Shown: positions 7,790-16,518, counted from the first letter of the stretch. The stretch is 64,000 nucleotides of DNA from Caulobacter radicis (GCF_003094615.1 NZ_QDKO01000036.1:1-64000), one strand, 5' to 3'. The notes: generated by a model from the sequence alone, not told the origin. A program made the numbers and translations.

Positions 7790-8881
7790 GTGACCCGATC
7801 CGAACATCTCTCCCGCCGCGACTGGCTGAAGGGCGCCGCCGTCGGCCTCGTCCCGCTGTCGGTCGCCGCCGCCATCGGCCTGCCGCCGGCCCGCAAGGCC
7901 CTGGCCTGGGCCAGCGGCTCGTCCTCGGCTCTGGACGCCCTTTCCCTGTCGCCCCAATGGCTGAACGGCCCAGCGCCGACGCCCAAGGCCCTGGCCGGCA
8001 AGGTCGTGCTGGTCGCCTTCTGGACCTATTCCTGCATCAACAGCCTGCGGGTCCTGCCCTATCTGCGCGCCTGGCATGCCCGCTACCGCGACCGAGGCCT
8101 GGTGGTGATCGGCGTCCACACGCCCGAATTCGCCTTCGAGAAGGACCTCGCCAACGTGCGCCAGGCCCTCGGCGACCTGGACGTTCCGTTCCCGGTCGTG
8201 CTCGACAGCGACTGGCGGATCTGGCGGGCCTACGGCAACAACGCCTGGCCGGCCTTCTACTTCGTCGGCGCCGACGGCAAGGTGCGCGGCCATGCGGCGG
8301 GCGAAGGCGACTACGACCGCCACGAGCGGCGCATCCAGGCCCTGCTGGCCGACATCCCTCGTCCGGTGATCGCGCAGGGCCTGTCGCCGATCAAGGCCGC
8401 CGGTCCCGAAGGCGCGCCGGACTTCGCCGAGCTGGGCTCGCCCGAGAGCTATATCGGCTGGGGAAAGGCCGACGCCTTCGCCTCGCCCGGCGGCCTGCGC
8501 CAGGACGCCGCCAAGGCCTACCGCCTGCCCGGCGCCCTCGACCTCAACCGCTGGGGTCTGGCCGGCGAATGGCGGGCCGGCGAGGAATTCACCACCAGCC
8601 TCGCGCCCGGCGCCGTGATCGCCAGCCGCTTCCACGCCCGCGACCTGCACATGGTGCTGGCGCCCGACCAGCCGGGCCGACCCGTACGCTACCGCGTCCA
8701 GCTGGACGGCCGGGCGCCGGGTTCCGACCACGGCTGGGACGTGACGGCAGACGGAACCGGCGTGATCGACCGGCCCCGCATGTACCAGCTCGTCCGCCAG
8801 TCTCGCCCCGTCGCCGACCACGGCTTTACGATCGAGTTCCTCGATCCCGGCGTCCGCGCCTACGCCTTCACCTTCGGCTAA
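7790..8881 (+). CDS. Tat-exported thioredoxin-like protein with CxxS active site
   Basis: A 363-aa protein from a GTG start with AAGGAGC seven bases upstream. A twin-arginine signal (LSRRDWLKGAAVGLVPLSVA) leads into a thioredoxin/AhpC-TSA-like domain at about residues 60-190, with VVLVAFWTYSCINS, then VIGVHTPEFAFEKD. The C-terminal half (about 250-363) resembles the extra domain of DipZ-type thioredoxin-like proteins. Family members usually read CINC at the active site. Here the first Cys (82) is kept but the second is Ser85 (codon AGC). A single-Cys site cannot form the usual intramolecular disulfide. It may act as a monothiol enzyme or be degenerate. Periplasmic location is inferred. Confidence 0.75.
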   Translation: MTRSEHLSRRDWLKGAAVGLVPLSVAAAIGLPPARKALAWASGSSSALDALSLSPQWLNGPAPTPKALAGKVVLVAFWTYSCINSLRVLPYLRAWHARYRDRGLVVIGVHTPEFAFEKDLANVRQALGDLDVPFPVVLDSDWRIWRAYGNNAWPAFYFVGADGKVRGHAAGEGDYDRHERRIQALLADIPRPVIAQGLSPIKAAGPEGAPDFAELGSPESYIGWGKADAFASPGGLRQDAAKAYRLPGALDLNRWGLAGEWRAGEEFTTSLAPGAVIASRFHARDLHMVLAPDQPGRPVRYRVQLDGRAPGSDHGWDVTADGTGVIDRPRMYQLVRQSRPVADHGFTIEFLDPGVRAYAFTFG

Positions 8882-8959
8882 CCCGCCCCCCTTCGTCAGA
8901 CCTGAAACCCTGAACGGCCCCACGGCCGAACCCTTCCGCACGCCTAAAGGAGAGCCTCC

Positions 8960-9745
8960 ATGTCCAAGAAAGCCCTCGCCCTTTCCTTCGCCTTCGCCCT
9001 GACCGGCCTGGCCGCCGCCCAGGCCGCTGCGCCGCCCGCCGCCAAGCCGACGGTGGTTCTGGTGCACGGCGCCTTCGCCGACTCCAGCAGCTGGGACGGC
9101 GTGGTCGCCGACCTCCGCCGCGACGGCTATCGCGTGGTCTCGGCCGCCAACCCGCTGCGCGGCGCGGCCAGCGACGCCGCCGCCGTGCGCACGGTGATCA
9201 ACTCCATCCCCGGCCCGGTGGTGCTGGTCGGCCACTCCTACGGCGGCACGGTGATCTCGGCCGCCGCCGACGGCGCGGCCAACGTCAAGGCGCTGGTCTA
9301 TGTCGCCGCCTTCGCCCCGGAGGTCGGCGAGAGCACCTTCGAGCTGGCCGGCAAGTTCCCCGGCTCCACCCTGCCCGCCGCCCTCGACAAGCCGGTCGAC
9401 CTGCCCGGCGGCGTCCACGATCTCTATATCCGGCAGGACAAGTTCCCCGCCCAGTTCGCCGCCGACGTGCCGCTGGCCAAGGCCCACCTGATGGCGATCG
9501 CCCAGCGCCCGCTGACCGACGCCGCCGGCGGCGAGAAGGCCGTCTCGGCCGCCTGGAAGACCATCCCGTCCTGGTGGGTCTGGGGCGGCGGCGACCGCAA
9601 CATCCCGCCGGCCGCCATGGCGTTCATGGCCGACCGCGCGCATGCCAAGCAGGTGGTGACCGTGCCCGGCGCCTCGCACGTGGTGATGATCTCGCACCCG
9701 CACGCGGTCTCGGCCCTGATCGAAGTCGCCGCCAAGGCCCAGTAA
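8960..9745 (+). CDS. Secreted alpha/beta hydrolase
   Basis: This 261-aa protein has a Sec signal peptide (MSKKALALSFAFALTGLAAA) and an alpha/beta hydrolase domain. The oxyanion segment is VLVHGAFADSSSWDGV, the elbow is GHSYGG (Ser nucleophile), and a late His sits in PGASHVVMISHPHAV. It resembles the small salicylate-esterase/hydroxynitrile-lyase-like (MenH/EstC) hydrolases often annotated simply as alpha/beta hydrolases. The substrate is unknown. It has a strong ribosome-binding site (AAAGGAGAG), and a 78-bp gap separates it from the thioredoxin-like gene. It is followed at 22 bp by an SDR, suggesting a shared pathway. Confidence 0.8.
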   Translation: MSKKALALSFAFALTGLAAAQAAAPPAAKPTVVLVHGAFADSSSWDGVVADLRRDGYRVVSAANPLRGAASDAAAVRTVINSIPGPVVLVGHSYGGTVISAAADGAANVKALVYVAAFAPEVGESTFELAGKFPGSTLPAALDKPVDLPGGVHDLYIRQDKFPAQFAADVPLAKAHLMAIAQRPLTDAAGGEKAVSAAWKTIPSWWVWGGGDRNIPPAAMAFMADRAHAKQVVTVPGASHVVMISHPHAVSALIEVAAKAQ

Positions 9746-9767
9746 CGAACGGAAGAAGGACAAGCCC

Positions 9768-10601
9768 ATGACCAAGACATGGCTGATCACCGGGGCCTCG
9801 CGCGGTCTCGGACGCGCCCTGGCCGAAGCGGTGCTGGCCGCAGGCGACCGGCTGGTGGCCACCGCCCGCGATCCCCGCGCCCTCGAAGACCTCGCCCAGC
9901 GCCACGGCGACGCCGTGCGGCTGGCGGGCCTCGACGTTTCGGATCCGGCCGCGGCCGAAAGCGCCGTGGCCCTGGCGGCGCAGGCCTTCGGCCGGCTCGA
10001 CGTGGTGGTAAACAACGCCGGCTACGGCGACGTCGGCTCGGTGGAGGACACCTCGCTCGACGACTTCCGCCGCCAGATCGAGACCAATCTCTTCGGCACG
10101 ATCATCGTCACCAAGGCGGCGATCCCGCTGATGCGGCGGCAGGGATCCGGCCACGTGATCCAGCTGTCGTCCGTCGGCGGACGGATCGGCGCCCCGGGCC
10201 GCGCGCCCTACTCGGCCGCCAAGTGGGGCGTGGAGGGCTTTTCGGAGTCCCTGGCGCTCGAGATGGCCCTGGTCGGCGTCAGGGTGACCATCGTCGAGCC
10301 GGGCGGCTTCCGCACCGACTTCGCCGGCGCCTCGACGACGCTGAGCGCCGGCCGGGCCGAGTACGACGCCGTGGTCGGGGCCACCGCCCGGCGCCAGGCG
10401 GCCTATGACGGAACCCAGCCCGGCGACCCGGCCCGCGCCGCCCAGGCCATCCTCGCCATCGCCGCCATGGACGAGCCGCCGTTGCGCATCGCGCTCGGCA
10501 GCGACGCCGTCGGCATTATCCGCGACACCGACCAGCGGCGGCTGGCGCAGCTGGAACACTGGCGGGACTTGAGCGTCTCGACCGACTTTCCGGCCCAGTA
10601 A
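9768..10601 (+). CDS. Short-chain dehydrogenase/reductase
   Basis: This 277-aa cytoplasmic SDR oxidoreductase has the cofactor motif TGASRGLG at residues 8-15, the NNAGYG motif at about 82-87, and the catalytic Tyr/Lys pair in YSAAK with a Ser upstream (QLSSVGG). It should be NAD(P)-dependent and act on an alcohol/ketone substrate that cannot be named from sequence. A good ribosome-binding site (GAAGGA) precedes the ATG. It is co-directional with the hydrolases upstream and the flavin monooxygenase downstream. The 152-bp gap after it contains an inverted repeat, so the next genes may have their own promoter. Confidence 0.85.
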   Translation: MTKTWLITGASRGLGRALAEAVLAAGDRLVATARDPRALEDLAQRHGDAVRLAGLDVSDPAAAESAVALAAQAFGRLDVVVNNAGYGDVGSVEDTSLDDFRRQIETNLFGTIIVTKAAIPLMRRQGSGHVIQLSSVGGRIGAPGRAPYSAAKWGVEGFSESLALEMALVGVRVTIVEPGGFRTDFAGASTTLSAGRAEYDAVVGATARRQAAYDGTQPGDPARAAQAILAIAAMDEPPLRIALGSDAVGIIRDTDQRRLAQLEHWRDLSVSTDFPAQ

Positions 10602-10629
10602 TTCTGATCGGCCTTGCAGCCGAGCAGAC

Positions 10630-10675
10630 GGCGGCGTTCGAAAAGCCCAGCGAAAGCAGGATGTTGAACGCCGCC
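10630..10675. repeat. Inverted repeat after the SDR gene
   Basis: GGCGGCGTTC at 10630-10639 and GAACGCCGCC at 10666-10675 form perfect 10-bp arms with a 26-base spacer. In RNA this would be a long-looped hairpin after the SDR stop. No T-run follows, so it is at best an RNA-stabilising or weak termination element. An operator role for the downstream monooxygenase is possible. Confidence 0.45.
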
Positions 10676-10753
10676 AATAGGCCTCTTGAGAACACCTGAT
10701 TTGTCGCCCGCCCTCCCCCGCCGCAAGCCTGCGGCCAAGACACGGAGGCGAAC

Positions 10754-12097
10754 ATGACCACGGCCGCGAAACGCCAACTGAAACTCGGCGCCATCCTCGA
10801 AGGCGTCGGCGCCGATCACGCCAGCTGGCGCGATCCCGACCTGGCCGGCGACGCCAGCATCGACATCGGCTGGTACATCGACAACGCCCGCCTGGCCGAG
10901 GCGGCCAAGTTCGACCTCGTCTTCATCGTCGACAGCCCGTTCATCACGCCCGACACCGCCCCGCACTTCCTCAACCGGCTGGAGCCGCTGACCCTGCTCT
11001 CGGCCCTGGCGGTCTCGACCTCGAAGATCGGCCTCGTCGGCACCCTGACCACCTCGTACTGGGAGCCCTACAACGTGGCCCGCCAGTTCGGCTCGCTGGA
11101 CCACATCAGCAAGGGCCGCGCGGGCTGGAACGTGGTGACCACGGGCCTTGAGGGCGCCGCCCGCAACTACGGCCGCGACGCCCACTTCGACCACGCCGTG
11201 CGCTACGAGCGGGCCGGCGAGTTCGTCGACGTCGTCCAGGGCCTGTGGGACAGCTACGAGGACGACGCCTTCCCGCGCGACAAGGCCGCCGGCGTCTTCC
11301 TCGACAAGGACAAGCAGCACGCCCTGAACCACAAGGGCCCGCACTTCCAGGTGGCCGGGCCGCTGGCGCTGAGCCGCTCCAGCCAGGGCCAGCCGGTGAT
11401 CTTCCAGGCCGGGGTCAGCGGCGCGGGCCGCGACCTGGGCGCCCGCATCGCCGAGGGCGTGTTCGCCGGCGTCGACGGCTTCGAGGACGCCCAGGAATAC
11501 TACGCCGACCTCAAGGCCCGCGCGGCCGCGCAAGGCCGCGATCCCGACCACATCAGCGTGCTGCCGGGCCTCTCGCCCGTCATCGCCGAAACCGACAAGG
11601 AGGCCCGCGCCCTGGCCGAAGCCCAGCGCGGATCGGTCAGCATCGACAAGCTGCTGACCCAGCTTGGCCGCGCCTTCGGCTATCACGACTTCAAGCAGTA
11701 CCCGCTGGACGGGCCGTTCCCCGATGTCTCGGGCCTCAGTCTCAACAGCTACAAGGGTCACGCCGAGCGCATCGTGCGGATCTCGCGGGAACAGAACCTG
11801 ACCCTGCGCCAGGCCGCCGAGCGGTTCGGGACCTGGCGCAGCGATTTCGTCGGCTCGCCCCAGACCATCGCCAACGAGATCCAGCGCTGGTTCGAAGGCC
11901 GCGCCGCCGACGGCTTCATCCTGCGGGTGACGCGCCCGCGCGACTTCGCCCTGTTCCGCGAGGAGGTCGTGCCTATCCTGCAGGCCCGCGGCCTGTTCCG
12001 CACCGAGTACGAGCACGATACCCTGCGCGGGCACCTGGGCCTGCCCGTTCCCGAGAACCGCTGGACCCGCGCGCCCGGCCAACTGGCGGCGGAATAG
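10754..12097 (+). CDS. Flavin-dependent (LLM-class) monooxygenase, NtaA/SnaA/DszA type
   Basis: This 447-aa protein of the bacterial luciferase-like fold uses reduced FMN and oxygen, needing a separate flavin reductase not seen here. Family hallmarks are the early segment DPSLAG-like DPDLAGDASIDIGWY, then FDLVFIVDSP, SALAVSTSKIGLVGTLTT, GRAGWNVVTTG, ARNYGRDAHFDHAVRYERA and GPLALSRSSQGQPVIFQAG. This order is that of the nitrilotriacetate/EDTA/dibenzothiophene-sulfone monooxygenase branch. The true substrate is unknown, and organosulfur or amino-acid-like compounds are the usual range. A strong GGAGG site precedes the ATG. A 49-aa ORF follows after 2 bp. Confidence 0.88.
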   Translation: MTTAAKRQLKLGAILEGVGADHASWRDPDLAGDASIDIGWYIDNARLAEAAKFDLVFIVDSPFITPDTAPHFLNRLEPLTLLSALAVSTSKIGLVGTLTTSYWEPYNVARQFGSLDHISKGRAGWNVVTTGLEGAARNYGRDAHFDHAVRYERAGEFVDVVQGLWDSYEDDAFPRDKAAGVFLDKDKQHALNHKGPHFQVAGPLALSRSSQGQPVIFQAGVSGAGRDLGARIAEGVFAGVDGFEDAQEYYADLKARAAAQGRDPDHISVLPGLSPVIAETDKEARALAEAQRGSVSIDKLLTQLGRAFGYHDFKQYPLDGPFPDVSGLSLNSYKGHAERIVRISREQNLTLRQAAERFGTWRSDFVGSPQTIANEIQRWFEGRAADGFILRVTRPRDFALFREEVVPILQARGLFRTEYEHDTLRGHLGLPVPENRWTRAPGQLAAE

Positions 12098-12099
12098 CG

Positions 12100-12249
12100 A
12101 TGAGCGAGCTTCTGGAAGCCGTGATCGAGGCGGCCCCGCCGCCTCGCCCGCCCGTCGTCGACCTCGCCCTGGCGGCGCTCGACTGGCCCGCGCCGGGGCT
12201 GGCCGATCGCATCGACGTGCTGGAGCGGGCGGCGCTGGACGCGGCTTGA
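12100..12249 (+). CDS. Small 49-aa ORF after the monooxygenase
   Basis: An ATG begins two bases after the monooxygenase stop and gives MSELLEAVIEAAPPPRPPVV, a Pro-rich middle, then a helical end (LADRIDVLERAALDAA). Codon third positions are G/C-rich like real genes here. I do not recognise a family. Tight spacing suggests translation by coupling. It could also be a chance reading frame, so confidence is modest. Confidence 0.4.
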   Translation: MSELLEAVIEAAPPPRPPVVDLALAALDWPAPGLADRIDVLERAALDAA

Positions 12250-12262
12250 CCTCCGCCTCCTC

Positions 12263-12409
12263 CGTCATCCCGGCCGAAGCGAAGCGTAGAGCCGGGACCC
12301 AGGGGCCGTCGCATTGCGTCTGCCAGGGCCGGGCGGTGGACCCAGACTCGGAGCCCAGTCCCCCTGGGTCCCGGGTCTGCGGCGCTGCGCGCCTTCGCCC
12401 GGGATGACG
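12263..12409. repeat. Long inverted repeat between convergent genes
   Basis: The left arm (12263-12304, starting CGTCATCCCGGCCGAAGCGA) and right arm (12361-12409, ending GCCCGGGATGACG) are near-complementary. They share CGTCATCCCGG and GGGACCCAGGGG blocks and enclose about 55 bases. The element lies between the flavin-monooxygenase operon and the convergent GH43 gene, so it could act as a two-way terminator. The arm sequence is that of a palindromic element that I recall as common between genes in Caulobacter and sphingomonads. Confidence 0.65.
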
Positions 12410-12416
12410 ATTTTTG

Positions 12417-14423
12417 CTATCGAGCTTCAGTCCACACGAACCTTGCCCCGTCCAGCCCGTCGGACTGAGGCCCAGGACTGTCGGCCGTCCAAACGCCCGC
12501 CAGCGACACCCGCAGGAAGCGGTTTGTGACCAGCGACATCAAAGCCAGCTCCCCCGTCGGGGTCTCGATCCACTGGAAGGCCTGGGCCTTGTCGTCACGC
12601 ACTTTCGAGGCGCTCACCGTCCCGTCGGCGGCGACGGTCAGGTAGCCGCCCGCCCCGCGCAGCAAGGCCCGCCCCAGCGGCTGCTTCTCGACGCTCACCA
12701 CTTTTTCCTGGCCCAGCGCCGACAACGTCACCTCGCGGCCGTCCGGGATCGGCCGGCGCAGGCCGCGCGGATGCGGCTCGAACACCTCGAAGGCGTCGAA
12801 GTCAGCATGGCCGCCCTCGCCGCCGGCCTCGTTGAACGCGAACAGGCCATAGCGCACGCCCTGGAAGGTGCGCAGCTGGAACACCATCGTCATCGGCTCG
12901 CCCAGCGCCGTGAACGCCTTGCCGTCAGTCGAATAGGAGAACCGCGCCGTCTCGGCCATGAAGTCGGCGTCGGCCTGCAGCCAGATCCGTGTCCCCGAAA
13001 CCTTCGCCTTGGCGCTGTGGCCCGTACGCTGGTCGCGCTGCTCGACCTCCAACCCACCGGCGACCTTGCGCACGCCGATCCAGGCATGGGGCAGGTTCAG
13101 CAGGGCCAGCCCGGCCACGTCGCCCTCGGCCAGCCCCGAGGCGTCCAGCAGCGTCCGCGGTCGCGACGCCGGACCGATAGAGCGCTGGGTCAAGGTGTTG
13201 CGGGCCGTCCAGAAGTCGGCCGCCGGCAGGGTCTTCAGCCGCAGGAAGCCCGAACGCTCGGCCAGCGACCAACGGGCGTCGACGGGCACGTGGTTCCACT
13301 GCCAGATCGGCTTGAGCTTGCCGCCCGAGAAGTCGTCGCCGCGCTCGTAGGGGGCGTGAGGCGCTTCCCCCGCCACGGGCTTGACCCAGGTGCGCGGGTT
13401 GCGGCCCAGGTTCCCCGGCAGGCCGAAATAGGGCCAGCCGTCCTTCCAGGTCACCGGCGACAGGGCCGTCAGCCGTCCCACCGAGTTGTAGTCCATCATC
13501 GAATAGCCCCACCACGCGCCGCTCGGCGTCTGGACGTAGCCGCCCTGGTGCAGGGCGGTCCGGCCGCGCGGCCGGGGATCGGGCGGAACGATCTTGAACG
13601 GCGGCTTGGGCGCTTCCAGGCGGTTGCCCTCGGCCAGGCCGAAATCCTCGCCGACGCTGATCTCGCGATTGACCTCGTAGGGCCCTTCCGGCCGGTCGGC
13701 GCGCGCCACCGGCAGGCGCATCATCCCGTCGAACCAGGCGCTGGTGATCCAGTATTTGCCGCCGACCTTGGTGAAGTGCAGCCCCTCGCCCATGCCCTGC
13801 CCGGGCGCGATGATCTCGCGCTCGGTGCCCGGCACGATGTCGGTCAGGTCGGCGTTCAGCTGCGCCATGCGGATGCCGCGATAGCCCCAGACCACGTAGA
13901 CCTTGCCGTCGTCGTCGAACAGCACCGACAGGTCGTGGAAGCCGCGCTTCATCCGCGTGCGCGTCCACGGCCCGGCCGGGTCCTTGGCCGTGAAGTGGAA
14001 GGTGGCCTCGCGGTTGACGTTGCTGAAGATGTGGAAGACGCCGTCGTGATGGCGGAAGCTCGGCGCCCAGAAGCCTTGGCCGTAGACGTCACCGCCCTCT
14101 AGCCGGAAGTTCGGGCCCAGGTCCAGCCTGTCGGCCGCGTAGCCGACGAACCGCCAGTTCACCAGGTCGCGCGAGCGCAGGATCGGCAGGCCCGGCATCG
14201 CGTGCATGGTGGTGCCGGTCAGGTAGTAGTCCTCGCCCACCCGGATCATGTCGGGGTCGGAGAACTCGTCGTAGAATAGCGGATTGGTGAACGTCCCGTC
14301 GCCGTTGTCGGCGGTCCAGGTACGGGGCGAGGGCTCGGCGGCCAGCCCCGGCTCGCCGCTTCCCATCAGCAGAAACGCCGCCAGGCCGGCCAGGAACACG
14401 CGGTGAGGCTTGCTCGACGTCAT
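12417..14423 (-). CDS. Secreted GH43 glycosidase with C-terminal beta-sandwich
   Basis: A 668-aa exported enzyme starting at ATG 14423 with a signal peptide ending near residue 28 (SGEPGLAAE). The five-bladed beta-propeller of family GH43 spans about residues 45-370. The catalytic base is Asp56 in NPLFYDEFSDPD, the pKa-modulating Asp is in HDLSVLFDDDGK, and the acid Glu is in GQGMGEGLHF. A DUF1349-like/GH43-associated beta-sandwich follows (about 390-580), then a further domain that I do not recognise. GH43 enzymes release arabinose or xylose from arabinoxylan or arabinan, so it should act on hemicellulose side chains in the periplasm or outside. The in-frame ATG at 14522 would precede a poor leader and is not used. 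Confidence 0.85.
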   Translation of the reverse strand: MTSSKPHRVFLAGLAAFLLMGSGEPGLAAEPSPRTWTADNGDGTFTNPLFYDEFSDPDMIRVGEDYYLTGTTMHAMPGLPILRSRDLVNWRFVGYAADRLDLGPNFRLEGGDVYGQGFWAPSFRHHDGVFHIFSNVNREATFHFTAKDPAGPWTRTRMKRGFHDLSVLFDDDGKVYVVWGYRGIRMAQLNADLTDIVPGTEREIIAPGQGMGEGLHFTKVGGKYWITSAWFDGMMRLPVARADRPEGPYEVNREISVGEDFGLAEGNRLEAPKPPFKIVPPDPRPRGRTALHQGGYVQTPSGAWWGYSMMDYNSVGRLTALSPVTWKDGWPYFGLPGNLGRNPRTWVKPVAGEAPHAPYERGDDFSGGKLKPIWQWNHVPVDARWSLAERSGFLRLKTLPAADFWTARNTLTQRSIGPASRPRTLLDASGLAEGDVAGLALLNLPHAWIGVRKVAGGLEVEQRDQRTGHSAKAKVSGTRIWLQADADFMAETARFSYSTDGKAFTALGEPMTMVFQLRTFQGVRYGLFAFNEAGGEGGHADFDAFEVFEPHPRGLRRPIPDGREVTLSALGQEKVVSVEKQPLGRALLRGAGGYLTVAADGTVSASKVRDDKAQAFQWIETPTGELALMSLVTNRFLRVSLAGVWTADSPGPQSDGLDGARFVWTEAR

Positions 14424-14778
14424 GCTGCTTCTTCCCTCGTCGCCGTCTCGAGCGGCGTCTGGAGCAGCCTTGCGAAGCTGCCGACTATTTGTCGGAGTAT
14501 ATACGACACCCATCGTCGTCAATCACTGGACGATCTGGATATGCGTGCACATGCAATATCCGAAAACCGCATTATTGTCTGAGTAAACCGCGCTCAGCTC
14601 CCCGCGCCCGCCCCGGATCCAGGCCACATCCGCGCCACAAGGCCGGTGCAACCAGGCGGATCAGCACTTTTTCGGCCTTCCACCGGTTGCGGCGGACGCT
14701 TGACGTCACATGGCGGCGCGTGACAAGGCCGATCTCACCAGTCAGTCTGGTTCTCCCGATTCTATAAGGAGTTACTCC
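14424..14778. promoter_or_regulatory. Divergent control region between GH43 and HU
   Basis: This 355-bp gap holds a clear inverted repeat, TGTCG at 14490-14494 and CGACA at 14504-14508, around an AT-rich centre (GAGTATATA). It is 67 bp upstream of the GH43 start and is a plausible operator for a GntR- or LacI-type regulator. A second pair, AAGGCCG at 14639-14645 and CGGCCTT at 14673-14679, could form a long-looped hairpin upstream of HU. I see no unambiguous -35/-10 for HU, although TTGACG occurs at 14700-14705. No gene is evident. Confidence 0.45.
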
Positions 14779-15057
14779 ATGAACACCGCCGATATCGCCG
14801 AAGCTCTGGTCGCCAGCGACGACAAGCTGACCAAGACCCAGGCCAAGGCCATCGTCGACGGCGTCTTCAAGGCCATCGCTGACGCCGCCGTGAAGGGCGA
14901 AGAAGTCTCGATCCCGGGCTTCGGCAAGTTCAAGGTCCAGGACAAGCCGGCCCGCACCGGCCGCAACCCGGCCACCGGCGCCACGATCGAGATCGCCGCC
15001 AGCAAGAAGGTCGGCTTCACGCCGGCCAAGCAACTGAAGGACGCCGTCAACGGCTGA
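14779..15057 (+). CDS. hup: Nucleoid protein HU
   Basis: A 92-aa HU-family DNA-bending protein. The dimerisation helices (TADIAEALVASDDKLTKTQA) are followed by the flexible DNA-binding arm GRNPATGATIEIAASKKVGF, including the Pro that intercalates into DNA. Length is normal for HU. The ATG at 14779 has AAGGAG upstream; an in-frame start at 14710 would add an unusual leader. It is a single-gene unit closed by a strong terminator. It bends and compacts the chromosome, and no local function is implied. Confidence 0.95.
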   Translation: MNTADIAEALVASDDKLTKTQAKAIVDGVFKAIADAAVKGEEVSIPGFGKFKVQDKPARTGRNPATGATIEIAASKKVGFTPAKQLKDAVNG

Positions 15058-15097
15058 TCCTGACAGGAACGGCCTTCGGGTCTAACTCGAAGAAAAA

Positions 15098-15136
15098 AGA
15101 GGCGGAACGTCCCAGACGTTCCGCCTCTGCTGTTTT
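15098..15136. terminator. Strong bidirectional intrinsic terminator
   Basis: A perfect 14-bp stem (AGAGGCGGAACGTC / GACGTTCCGCCTCT) with a CCA loop spans 15098-15128. It is followed by TGTTTT on the plus strand and preceded by AAAAAA (a U-run for the minus strand). It lies between hup and the convergent manD gene and should stop transcription from both sides. Confidence 0.93.
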
Positions 15137-15184
15137 AGGGCCGCCCATCGCCGATGCGAGGGCGGCCTCGTCATATAAGCCCGC

Positions 15185-16393
15185 CTACCAGTTCCACATC
15201 GTCCCGTCTTCCAGGCGGGCCACAGGCAGTTGGCGCGGCTCATAGGGGTACTTGGCGGCCAGGGCCTCGTCGATGTCGACGCCGTGGCCCGGCGTGTCGC
15301 CGACATAGAGCATGCCCTTGTCGAACCGGTAGTCGTGCGGGAACACCGCGTCGGTCTCTTCCGAATGGCGCATGTATTCCTGGATGCCGAAGTTGGGCAC
15401 CCAGGTGTCGAAGTGCAGCGCCGCCCCCATGGTCACCGGCGACAGGTCCGTCGCGCCATGGCAGCCCGTGCGCACCGACCACAGCGAGGCGAAGTCGGCG
15501 ATGCGGCGCAGGTGGGTCAGGCCGCCGGCCCCGACGATGGTCGTGCGGATGTAGTCGATCAGCTGTTCCTGAATCAGGTCCTTGGCGTCCCAGATAGTGT
15601 TGAACACCTCGCCCACGGCCAGCGGCGTGGTGGTGTGCTGGCGGATCAGGCGGAAGGCCTCCTGGTTTTCGGCCGGCGTGGAATCCTCCAGCCAGAAGAG
15701 GTCGTAGGGCTCCAGGCTCTTGCCCAGTTGGGCCGCCTCGCGCGGGGTCATCCGGTGGTGGCCGTCGTGCAGCAAAGCCACGTCGAAGCCGTGCTCCTTG
15801 CGCAGCGCCTCGAACAGGGTCGGCAGGTAGCGCAGGTACTTGCGGGTGTCCCAGGTGGTCTCGGTCGGCAGGGTGGCGTCGGCCGGCTCGTAATACATGT
15901 CGCCGCGGCCCACGCCGTAGGCCAGGTCCAGGCCCGGCACGCCCGACTGGGCCCGCACGGCCTTGTAGCCGGCGTCGATATAGCGGCCGACGGCCTCGAC
16001 GGTGTCTTCCAGGTCGCTGCCGTTGGCGTGGCCGTAGACCAGCACGCCGTCGCGCGAGCGACCGCCCAGCAGGTCGTACAGCGGCGCGCCCAGCGCCTTG
16101 GCCTTGATGTCCCACAGGGCCACGTCGACGGCGGCGATGGCGCGCATCGTCACCGGGCCGCGACGCCAGTAGGCCCCGCGATAGAGGTACTGCCAGATGT
16201 CTTCGATGCGGCGCGCGTCGCGGCCGATCAGCACCGGGATGACGTGGTCTTCCAGATAGGCGACGACCGACTTTTCGCGGCCGTTCAGGGTGGCGTCGCC
16301 GATGCCGTAGACGCCCTGGTCGGTCTCGATCTTCAGGGTGACGAAGTTGCGGCCGGGCGAAGTGACGATCACGCGGGCGCCGGTAATTCGCAT
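15185..16393 (-). CDS. manD: D-mannonate dehydratase, enolase superfamily ManD
   Basis: A 402-aa mandelate-racemase/enolase-superfamily dehydratase converts D-mannonate to 2-keto-3-deoxygluconate, a step of glucuronate breakdown. With the start at ATG 16393 the numbering places Arg147, Tyr159, metal ligands Asp210 (LLHDGHHR), Glu236 (WLEDSTPAE), Glu262 (VGEVFN) and His212 at the positions I recall for the characterised ManD of Novosphingobium. Length is also the same, which fixes the start; the GTG at 16441 would add a 16-residue extension not found in the family. It is divergent from a FadR-type regulator with a palindromic operator between them. Some family members are low-activity, so flux could also be through D-gluconate. 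Confidence 0.92.
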   Translation of the reverse strand: MRITGARVIVTSPGRNFVTLKIETDQGVYGIGDATLNGREKSVVAYLEDHVIPVLIGRDARRIEDIWQYLYRGAYWRRGPVTMRAIAAVDVALWDIKAKALGAPLYDLLGGRSRDGVLVYGHANGSDLEDTVEAVGRYIDAGYKAVRAQSGVPGLDLAYGVGRGDMYYEPADATLPTETTWDTRKYLRYLPTLFEALRKEHGFDVALLHDGHHRMTPREAAQLGKSLEPYDLFWLEDSTPAENQEAFRLIRQHTTTPLAVGEVFNTIWDAKDLIQEQLIDYIRTTIVGAGGLTHLRRIADFASLWSVRTGCHGATDLSPVTMGAALHFDTWVPNFGIQEYMRHSEETDAVFPHDYRFDKGMLYVGDTPGHGVDIDEALAAKYPYEPRQLPVARLEDGTMWNW

Positions 16394-16455
16394 CGGCGGC
16401 AGGCCGACTGCCTTGAACGCCTCGGTTTGGCTAGTATGCACGTCGAGATTCCCGT

Positions 16456-16475
16456 GGTCTTCCAGTTGGAAGACC
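16456..16475. promoter_or_regulatory. Inverted repeat in the manD leader/promoter
   Basis: GGTCTTCCA at 16456-16464 and TGGAAGACC at 16467-16475 form perfect 9-bp arms with a 2-base centre. It lies 63 bp upstream of the manD start, just downstream of a possible manD promoter (TGGACA, 17 bp, TATGGG on the minus strand). It may be a second operator or a leader hairpin. Confidence 0.5.
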
Positions 16476-16503
16476 CATAACTATCGACAACTGGCTTGTC
16501 CAT

Positions 16504-16518
16504 ATTGGTCAGACCAAT
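16504..16518. promoter_or_regulatory. FadR-type operator between manD and its regulator
   Basis: ATTGGTCAGACCAAT is a perfect 15-bp palindrome around a single central base. Its core TGGTCnGACCA matches the classical site type of FadR-subfamily GntR regulators. It lies 17 bp upstream of the adjacent FadR-type gene and abuts a possible manD -35 (TGGACA). The same word recurs near several other genes in this window (21.6, 24.8-24.9, 29.0 and 52.1 kb). Confidence 0.8.
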
